This document shows positions 1-6,831 of a stretch of 21,795 nucleotides of DNA, piece by piece. The translations under genes were made by a program, and so were the position numbers. Source of the stretch: Planctomycetota bacterium (GTDB lineage Bacteria; Planctomycetota; PUPC01; JACPCR01); assembly GCA_030740295.1 (NCBI GenBank), contig JASLXP010001123.1, positions 1-21,795 on the forward strand. The letters run 5' to 3'. The notes beneath the pieces were generated by a model, which saw only the letters and a list, made by a program, of their open reading frames with translations, did no database searches and was not told where the DNA came from. The number at the start of each line of letters is the position of its first letter. Position 1 is the stretch's first letter.

Positions 1-658
1 GTTCCCCGCTCACGATCTCACGCTCCGGCATGGTTATCTCGGCCAGGCCGCGGACTTCGCACACCGGGCCGAGAATGCTGGTCAGGATGTTGAGCGGGTA
101 GACGCCGACGTCCAGCATGGGCCCGGCGCCTTCGGAATAAAAGGCGATCGGATTAGGATGCCACGCCTCGATACGACCCCAGAACATCTCGGCGCTAACG
201 GCCACTATGTCCCCCACGAGGCCGTCGCGCACGGCCTTCCACAGGGTCTGCTGCGCCTCGCCAAGGATGACGAAAGGCGAGCAACTGAGGACGAGCCCTT
301 TCTCCCTGGCCAGCTCAACGACTTCCCGGCCGGAGTCACGATCTGTCGCCAGTGGCTTTTCAGAGTGGACATGTTTGCCGGCAAGGAGCGCCTGCTTCGT
401 TACCCCGGCATGCGCAGTGTGAATCGTGAGGTTTATGACGATTTCGATCCGGTCGTCCGCGAGCAGGTCTTCGAGTGAGGAGAAAGGGTCCCCACCATAT
501 TCGGCGCAGAACGCTTCCGTCTTTTCCGGCAGCGCATCGAAGGCTCCGATGATCTTCAAAACGTCCGGTTTCTCCCGAATGCATCTTGCGTATCCGTTGG
601 AAATGTTTCCACAACCGACGATGGCTACGCCCGCAGGTGCTGTTTCTGGCATTGTCAT
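1..658 (-). CDS. Gfo/Idh/MocA family NAD(P)-dependent oxidoreductase (C-terminus cut off by window edge)
   Basis: This frame starts at 658 and runs open to base 1, so about 219 N-terminal residues of a protein usually 330-400 long are present. The N-terminus has a Rossmann dinucleotide-binding motif (VAIVGCGNIS, residues 11-20). It also has the family hallmark Glu-Lys-Pro (GKHVHSEKPLA, EKP at 100-102), in which the Lys is normally catalytic. A GPMLDVGVYPLN segment near residue 190 matches the family's conserved 'G-x-L-D-x-G-V-Y-P-L' region. The start at 658 is preceded by GAGG about 7 bases upstream. Members of the family oxidise or reduce sugars, inositols and related pseudo-sugars in the cytoplasm, and the sequence does not reveal the substrate. 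It is the last visible gene of the minus-strand series, 42 bases after the DUF1835 gene and close to a GH42-like hydrolase, which suggests sugar metabolism. Family assignment is firm and function is not. Confidence 0.9.
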   Translation of the reverse strand, partial: MTMPETAPAGVAIVGCGNISNGYARCIREKPDVLKIIGAFDALPEKTEAFCAEYGGDPFSSLEDLLADDRIEIVINLTIHTAHAGVTKQALLAGKHVHSEKPLATDRDSGREVVELAREKGLVLSCSPFVILGEAQQTLWKAVRDGLVGDIVAVSAEMFWGRIEAWHPNPIAFYSEGAGPMLDVGVYPLNILTSILGPVCEVRGLAEITMPEREIVSGE

Positions 659-700
659 TGTTGCCTCATCTGTAAGTTGGAATGGTCTTTCATTTTCATA

Positions 701-1702
701 TTACGCCTCCTCATCTCGGACCAGGACTTTCGAATCCGTGTCCCATCTCCACAACGGCTTGTCCCCTGTCAGGTGCGCTCCGCCGATCCAGCGATCTATA
801 CCGTTGATGGCCACGTTGTCTACCTTGCCGCTCAGCACGCTCCGTCCCTGGTCTGTGATGAAGACACTCTGTTTCAAATAGTCGGCCCTTCCAGAATCTC
901 CCTGATCCGAATGCCCAAACTCCATTTCAATTGGAGGTGAGACGCCCCTGGCGAGCCGATTCAGATGCATGAAGAACGAAAGATCGCCGAAGAAAACGCG
1001 CTGTTCCATATCGGTGTCATGGCCGAAAAGGTCCACTGGCCGTTGGCTGAAGCCGGGAGCGAGAGCTTCAAGAATCTGCTGCTCGGTCCGTGAAAGGCCA
1101 TTCTTTACCGATGGGAACTGTTCCAGGTGGCGCGTCAGAGCCCCATCGAGGAACGGCAGCGCAGAGGTGTCTTCCTTGAGGAATTCCTGAATCGTCATTG
1201 GGTCAGGTGAGGTGAATGCCTCCCATGCTCTCCGACCCAAATGAAGCTGGTCTCGCGTAACCGCCTGCTGTGTACCCCAGAGCGACAACAGTTGGTTGGG
1301 GGCGAGTTGTCCCAGGCCGAGGAACTTCTCGATACCTGGGAAATCGCCGATGCAGATCAGGCTCAAACTGGCCGACCCGGTCCCGTGCCGTGCGAACCAA
1401 TCCAGCAGTTGGATGAGTTGGAGCTGATCGTAAAGGTCGTGCTCGAACCAGAGGATGATTTCATCTTCCAGGTGCGATTGTTCAAGGGCCCGGTCTCTTC
1501 TTCTGAAGTCTTCAAGAGCGTCCGGCGATTCCCATCCGAGGCTCTGGACGAATTGGGCCCGAACTTCCGACATCTCATTCAACGACTTGCCCGCAGGCAC
1601 AGGGCCGTCATGCAAGACATCGCGCCATGGCAGATACGTTCCCGGCAGATTTGCCGCCTTCATCGTACCGGTTACCGAATCTCCGTTTGTAATGTGAAGC
1701 AT
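701..1702 (-). CDS. DUF1835 domain-containing protein
   Basis: The 333-residue product begins with LHITNGDS, followed by LPWRDVLHDGPVP around residues 24-37 and WFEHDLYDQLQLIQLL near residues 85-100. These are the signature blocks I recall for the DUF1835 family. No signal peptide or membrane segment is visible, so it is probably cytoplasmic. The biochemical function of the family is not established and I do not assign one. The remaining two thirds is less conserved and ends in a charged tail. The start follows the stop of the upstream GH42-like gene by only 12 bases, with GGAA just before the ATG, so the two are probably co-transcribed. DUF1835 genes are often scattered, and the placement here says little about their role. 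Confidence 0.85.
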   Translation of the reverse strand: MLHITNGDSVTGTMKAANLPGTYLPWRDVLHDGPVPAGKSLNEMSEVRAQFVQSLGWESPDALEDFRRRDRALEQSHLEDEIILWFEHDLYDQLQLIQLLDWFARHGTGSASLSLICIGDFPGIEKFLGLGQLAPNQLLSLWGTQQAVTRDQLHLGRRAWEAFTSPDPMTIQEFLKEDTSALPFLDGALTRHLEQFPSVKNGLSRTEQQILEALAPGFSQRPVDLFGHDTDMEQRVFFGDLSFFMHLNRLARGVSPPIEMEFGHSDQGDSGRADYLKQSVFITDQGRSVLSGKVDNVAINGIDRWIGGAHLTGDKPLWRWDTDSKVLVRDEEA

Positions 1703-1714
1703 TTGCAGTTCCGG

Positions 1715-4700
1715 TCAGGCATCGGCTCGCGGATGTACATCAAACTCCTCCTCTGCGCTCAGCCCTGTCAATGGATCACTCACAGTTACGGACCATTTTC
1801 CCGGCACTGCATTGACAGGCAGACGTTTCTCAAAACCAGCAATCCCGCCCCGCACGATGATTGGGCCTCCAAGCCGATGATGGACGCTTCCGCTGGAGTC
1901 GGTCACGGTGGCTTCGACCATAAACGTGCCGAGCGCTTTCGAGCCTTCACCGGATTCGAGTGAAACGTCGTAATGCAGCGTGTCTCCGGGTCTGAGATTC
2001 TGCTGACCGAGGCAGACCACACATCGTTCGGGCCGAGAGGCGAAGAAACCGAAAAGTGTGCCGTGGTAGCCGTCGAGTGAGACATCGAAGACTACTTCAT
2101 CGTCCCTGGGGGAGAATTCGATGAACGAACCATCTGTCAGGTTGGCGGCGAAAACGGGCACAAATGGCAATTCGCTGAGCGTGATGCGGCCCGACCGATG
2201 ATCGGGGCAGAGGTTCGCGACCGGCACGAGGCAGGTGTTGTCGGCCAGACGCAATCCGGCATCCAGGTCCCCGCAGTCCGTCTGCCACCGGGGTGTGAGG
2301 CCGATGCCGCGCAGCAGACGGGAGATCGTTTGCTCGAGGCGTTCACGGATGCCCAGCCGCTCACTCTCCAGGGCATCCGCATAGCTGGTCTGCAAGCTGG
2401 AGGTGAAGCAAAGGACAGAACCTTCGCCGAATTGGAATCGCTCATAGCCGAGGCCGGGAACGATGACGCCGGTTTCTCCTGTGGAACCGCTGGTCAGTCG
2501 CTGGTAATAATCAGTCTCCTGCCCCGACTCATCGCGTCTCGGTTCGCAGTCGAGCACAAGGGCACCGCCCTTCTCGACGAAGCTTTCGAGCTCCTCCATG
2601 GTCTGGCGCATGAGGAAGTTGCAGTCACAGATGATGATGGCGCCGTAATCCATTGGCGCTTCGCAGAGGAGCTGTTCATCCACCTGGTCGAGGTCGCTGA
2701 AGGTGCGATGAAACAGCTCGAAGGCCAGCATCCGGCGATTCTCATTCGGGTATAGCTTGTCGATGGGAAAGGCATAACGCCGGTAGTAACCGTAGCCCTC
2801 ATGATCCGGGGGAAGGTAATGCGGCTGCGGCTCCATGACCCATTGGCACCACGGATTGACGAAGGCCATCCGCGCCCTGGGACGTCTGGTCTGGGCAAGA
2901 AGCGGAAAGAAGGGCCGTACCTTGTTCACCTCGAAGCCGAATTCGCGCAGGCGCTTGTCGCTGATGCCAAAGCATTCGAAGCCGAACGACAGGATAAACG
3001 TGTCGAGGCGTGTGACGCCCGCAGCAAGGAGCGCATAGAACTGGCCGACCGACCAGTAAGGCGGCATCCAACGGTTGGGCACGTCATGCTCCCAGATTTC
3101 CATGAAGACGCCCCAGTGAATGTCGTAGTGAGCGGCCAGCCCGCGAATCCAGGCGGCGATCCAGTGCGTCTGGCTATGCGGCACCTGGTTACGTCCCCTG
3201 TAGTTCAGGTACGACCACGGATAGCAGGCCATGTAGATCTCGTCGCCAAACTCAGCCCAGCGGTGGATGCCGTTGAACATGAAGTTGCTCGAAAACAGCC
3301 GGTCGATAGCCACGTTGTGAAGACGCGTGCCGGGAGCGGTTTCCCCTTTGATTTTCCGGATCGCGGCGAAGGCGCGAGTCGAATAATCCTCAAGCCACTG
3401 GAACAGGTGCCAGCGACGAGAAGTCTGGTCGCCATTGATTTCTTCCCAAGTCGGTATCTCTTCGTTGTAGGTTTCGTGGTAGAGACGTTTGCAGATCGCG
3501 CAGCGGCAGATGTTGGATGGGTAGAGATGGGGCTCGTCGATGATCTCCGTTGAAATCAGGCCCGCACGTGATGCCTGCAGCCGGAGCGCCGGGGCCAGCT
3601 TGTCCCGAACGGCAGCTTCGTAATCCGGATGATGTACGCATGGCTCGGTCGGATCGTAGCTCTTGCTGGCGCCGTGCGTGGCCAGGACGATCATCGAGGC
3701 GTCAAAATCCGTCCACAGGTTTTGCCTTCGCGAAGCGACCACGGCATCCATCCAGCGCAGTCTCCGCAGTTCCCGTGGCTGCTCCAGCCGGGGAAGCGAT
3801 TCATCATAAAGGTCGCGGGCATGGCTCATGCCGCCGTAGCTCAGGGCATCCAGCCCGAAGGATTCGAGACAGGTACGAATTCGCTCGACCAGTTCTTCGT
3901 CACCGGCCGTGTCCCCGCGGAAATGGCCGACCAGTTGGAGGCTGCCGTCAGGATCGGGCGGGTCAACGAACTTGAGTAAGAAACGGAATTCCTCTTTGTG
4001 TGCGTCGTCTGCCACTTCAACGACGGCCCTGTAATCACCTTCCTGGAGGGCCGGCACCTTCCAGACCAGGTCCTGCTGCCCTGATGGCTGGCCGGTTGAT
4101 TCTCCGACCTGCTCACCACGTTCATCGGTGACGCGGAGAGTGGCGCCAGCGCCCCCCTGCGGATCGACCTGCGCTTGCCAATCCTGCCCTTCCTGAATCG
4201 TGCAGGACCATCCTGGAACAGTCACCTTTGTTTTTCGCTGGTCAGGAAAACGAAGCCAGAACCGGCGAAGGTCAACGGCATTGCCTTTCCAGTTCGACCA
4301 GACCGGCGGCGCGGCCATGGCAAATGTCCCGCTCGGCCGCGTGAGTGGCGGGTCATTCATCTCTGCAGTGAGCACAACTTCGTAGAGACCCGAATTCAGC
4401 CCAGGCATCGGGTCTTCAAGCTTGAAGACTTCCTGCTGCTCACGTTCTCCCAACTCTCTGATTTCTTCGTGGACCAACTCGTCCGCCACCGCGTCCCCGC
4501 CGGACATCAAGCGCGCTTCGTCCACACCATAGACCGCGCAGCGCACCAGACCGCCTTCAACTTCTTCGTCCCGCCTGGCGGTCAACTGAATGACGTGTTC
4601 AACGGGCTCATCCAGCCTTAAGCCTGTCTCCATTCTCAGTGACTCGAAGCGAAGCGGTGTTTTGGTGCCCATCAGCCAGGAGAGCGCCTGGCGCATCAGG

Positions 4701-5359
4701 TCGGCATAGAACGGATGACCATAGAAGCCACTCGTATCGAGCCCGTCACAACAGAGCCCGCCGGCTTCAGCAACCGTCAGCATCAATTGCCGGCCGCCGA
4801 ACTTTTCGCTCGCCAGAAGGACGGGCTTGCCATTCGCCGACAGGATGATCTGCGTATCCTCTGCCGGCTCGACAGTGTTGACTTTGGTGACGGAACCAAA
4901 TGATTCAGGAAGCCCGCACTGGATGCCGTGTCCGGAAGCTGTCACCACTTCACCCTTGCACTCGGCCGGCTCACCGGCGGGGACATGCGCGGGCAGACAA
5001 TCGTCAAGGTCGTGCCACAGACGATAGCTCCGCCCCAGCCCGCAGAAACCGCCGCAGACGAGTACCGGCAACCCTCGCTCGAAAGCAGATCGCATATGCT
5101 GGATATCTCGTTCCGTGCACGATTCGAGGTCCGTCCCAGCCAGTATCATGCAGTCGTATTGCCCATAGCCCGCGTAGCCCTCGCTGAGCGCCGACACTCG
5201 CTGCGTCAACGGCTCGAACAGAGGCAGCCACGGTATGCCGCTGTAATGAGGCCGAATGCGTGTCTTATAGGGCAGCCCGCGAGCCACGGCCTCGAACTGA
5301 TAAGGATTGTAAATGTAAGGCCGAACAAGAAGGATTTCGCGAATGCCTGCTGGGTCCAT
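1715..5359 (-). CDS. Large GH42-like (clan GH-A type) glycoside hydrolase family protein with GATase-like domains
   Basis: A 1214-residue protein with no signal peptide. Residues 1-230 look like a class I glutamine amidotransferase-like fold (YDCMILAGTDLES, then LPVLVCGGFCGLGRSYRLW). Residues 230-470 look like beta-sandwich domains. A central region (about 480-830) looks like a TIM barrel. It contains ISTEIIDEPHLY near residue 600, a candidate acid/base Glu, followed by a C-x-C-x2-C group (ICRCAICKRLYH) like the metal-binding cysteines of GH42 beta-galactosidases. HWGVFMEIWEHD near residue 750 is a candidate nucleophile region. A second GATase-like segment (YGAIIICDCNFLMRQT, about 900-940) resembles the GH42 trimerisation domain, and a C-terminal beta-sandwich follows. 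These domain calls rest on motif resemblance, and the catalytic residues are inferred. The gene starts 42 bases after the NfnB-like gene. The ribosome binding site is weak, so the start is less certain than the frame. Confidence 0.7.
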   Translation of the reverse strand: MDPAGIREILLVRPYIYNPYQFEAVARGLPYKTRIRPHYSGIPWLPLFEPLTQRVSALSEGYAGYGQYDCMILAGTDLESCTERDIQHMRSAFERGLPVLVCGGFCGLGRSYRLWHDLDDCLPAHVPAGEPAECKGEVVTASGHGIQCGLPESFGSVTKVNTVEPAEDTQIILSANGKPVLLASEKFGGRQLMLTVAEAGGLCCDGLDTSGFYGHPFYADLMRQALSWLMGTKTPLRFESLRMETGLRLDEPVEHVIQLTARRDEEVEGGLVRCAVYGVDEARLMSGGDAVADELVHEEIRELGEREQQEVFKLEDPMPGLNSGLYEVVLTAEMNDPPLTRPSGTFAMAAPPVWSNWKGNAVDLRRFWLRFPDQRKTKVTVPGWSCTIQEGQDWQAQVDPQGGAGATLRVTDERGEQVGESTGQPSGQQDLVWKVPALQEGDYRAVVEVADDAHKEEFRFLLKFVDPPDPDGSLQLVGHFRGDTAGDEELVERIRTCLESFGLDALSYGGMSHARDLYDESLPRLEQPRELRRLRWMDAVVASRRQNLWTDFDASMIVLATHGASKSYDPTEPCVHHPDYEAAVRDKLAPALRLQASRAGLISTEIIDEPHLYPSNICRCAICKRLYHETYNEEIPTWEEINGDQTSRRWHLFQWLEDYSTRAFAAIRKIKGETAPGTRLHNVAIDRLFSSNFMFNGIHRWAEFGDEIYMACYPWSYLNYRGRNQVPHSQTHWIAAWIRGLAAHYDIHWGVFMEIWEHDVPNRWMPPYWSVGQFYALLAAGVTRLDTFILSFGFECFGISDKRLREFGFEVNKVRPFFPLLAQTRRPRARMAFVNPWCQWVMEPQPHYLPPDHEGYGYYRRYAFPIDKLYPNENRRMLAFELFHRTFSDLDQVDEQLLCEAPMDYGAIIICDCNFLMRQTMEELESFVEKGGALVLDCEPRRDESGQETDYYQRLTSGSTGETGVIVPGLGYERFQFGEGSVLCFTSSLQTSYADALESERLGIRERLEQTISRLLRGIGLTPRWQTDCGDLDAGLRLADNTCLVPVANLCPDHRSGRITLSELPFVPVFAANLTDGSFIEFSPRDDEVVFDVSLDGYHGTLFGFFASRPERCVVCLGQQNLRPGDTLHYDVSLESGEGSKALGTFMVEATVTDSSGSVHHRLGGPIIVRGGIAGFEKRLPVNAVPGKWSVTVSDPLTGLSAEEEFDVHPRADA

Positions 5360-5401
5360 CGTTCAGTTCTTTTGTGGACTGTCGCTCGTGGGAAACCTGG
5401 C

Positions 5402-6826
5402 CTACCCGGTCAAATACTCGTGGATGGCGTCAGCCGCCTGTTTGCCCTGTCCCATGGCGCTGATAACGGTGGCGGCGCCTGAGACGATGTCGCCTGCTGC
5501 AAAAACGCCGTCCTTGGATGTTGCCATGGTCTCCTCATTTACTTCAACGGTTCCCCACTTGGAGACATCCAGCCCTTCCGTGGTCTGGGGGATGAGCGGG
5601 TTGGGGCGGTTGCCGATGGCGATAACCATGGTGTCCGCCTCGATCACGAATTCACTGCCTTCGATGGGCACTGGCCTCCGCCGTCCGGATTCGTCGGGCT
5701 CTCCGAGTTCCATCCGGATGCACTTCATGCCTGTGGCCCGGTTGTTTTCATCCGAGAGGATCCGGACAGGGTTCGTGAGCAGATTCATAGCGACGCCTTC
5801 CTCTTCCGCGTGGTGTATCTCCTCGTCCCGGGCTGGCATTTCGGCTCGGCTGCGGCGATAGACGATGGTTGACCTGGTTTCGAGGCGAAGAGCGGTTCGT
5901 GCCGAGTCCATGGCCACGTTGCCCCCGCCAACGGTGATCACGTGATCTGCCCGGATCGGAGATGTGGCATGGTGTGGGAAATCGTAAGCCTTCATCAAGT
6001 TGACGCGGGTGAGAAACTCGTTGGCAGAGAACACGCCGATGGCGTTCTCGCCAGGAATGCCCAGGAACATGGGCAGCCCGGCGCCTGTGGCGATGAAGAC
6101 CGCGTCGTATTCTTCCAGCAACTGGTCCACGGTCTCCGTCTTGCCAATGACGTAGTCAGTACGGATCTCGACGCCAAGCTTCTTCAGTCCGTTGACTTCG
6201 TATTGCACGATCTCTTTGGGCAGGCGGAACTGCGGGATGCCGTAGACAAGCACGCCGCCCGGTTGATGCAGTGCTTCGAACATAATGATCTTGTGCCCGC
6301 GGCAGGCAAGGTCGCTGGCAGCGGTGATACCCGCGGGACCTGCACCGATAACGGCGACTTTTTTTCCGGTGGGCGAAGTTACATCGGGGTCCGGCTCGCC
6401 GTGATCGCGGGCATAGTCTGCGGCGAAGCGCTCCAGGCGGCCGATGGCGACGGGCTCGAACTTCTTTCCCAGCACGCATTCTGCTTCGCACTGAGTTTCC
6501 TGTGGGCAAACGCGGCCGCATACCGCGGGAAGAGCTGTGTCCTCTTTCAATTTCATCGCGGCCTCGATGAAACGGCCATCTGCGATCAGGCCGACGAATC
6601 CCGGAATGTTGATGCGGACCGGACATCCCTCGACGCACTTGGGCTTCTTGCACGTGAGGCAGCGGGCCGCCTCGGCGATAGCCATCTCATCGGTATAGCC
6701 CTTGGGCACTTCTTCAAAGTTGCGGGCGCGCGTTCGGGGATCCTGTTCCGGCATGGGTTGCCGCGGCTCCCCCACTTTCTTCTTCTTCTTTCCGTTCTTC
6801 GCGTTCTTGGTCTCTTCCTTCAGCAT
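5402..6826 (-). CDS. nfnB: NfnB/GltA-type FAD-dependent pyridine nucleotide oxidoreductase (left-hand copy)
   Basis: A 474-residue flavoprotein of the glutamate-synthase-small-subunit/NfnB family. After a lysine-rich N-terminal extension (residues 7-17) comes a helical Fe-S domain with C56-x2-C59-x4-C64-x3-C68 and C103-x3-C107-x5-C113-x3-C117, the two [4Fe-4S] cluster regions. A first dinucleotide site (VAVIGAGPAG, about 155) binds FAD, a second (VITVGGGNVAMD, about 295) binds NAD(P), and FAAGDIVSGAATV (about 440) closes the FAD site. GAGLPMFLGIPGENA is typical of the family. It starts 5 bases after the NfnA-fusion gene, which argues that the pair forms an Nfn-type module (NADH-dependent reduced ferredoxin:NADP+ oxidoreductase) rather than a glutamate synthase, since no GltB partner is present. 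A very similar paralogue lies at 16337-17785. Which nucleotide it uses here is inference. Confidence 0.9.
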   Translation of the reverse strand: MLKEETKNAKNGKKKKKVGEPRQPMPEQDPRTRARNFEEVPKGYTDEMAIAEAARCLTCKKPKCVEGCPVRINIPGFVGLIADGRFIEAAMKLKEDTALPAVCGRVCPQETQCEAECVLGKKFEPVAIGRLERFAADYARDHGEPDPDVTSPTGKKVAVIGAGPAGITAASDLACRGHKIIMFEALHQPGGVLVYGIPQFRLPKEIVQYEVNGLKKLGVEIRTDYVIGKTETVDQLLEEYDAVFIATGAGLPMFLGIPGENAIGVFSANEFLTRVNLMKAYDFPHHATSPIRADHVITVGGGNVAMDSARTALRLETRSTIVYRRSRAEMPARDEEIHHAEEEGVAMNLLTNPVRILSDENNRATGMKCIRMELGEPDESGRRRPVPIEGSEFVIEADTMVIAIGNRPNPLIPQTTEGLDVSKWGTVEVNEETMATSKDGVFAAGDIVSGAATVISAMGQGKQAADAIHEYLTG

Positions 6827-6831
6827 GCTTC

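Noticed and set aside
5402..6826. Annotation as glutamate synthase small subunit (GltD)
   Set aside because: The sequence family overlaps with GltD, but no large subunit exists in the window and an NfnA-type partner is 5 bases upstream. The NfnB role fits better.
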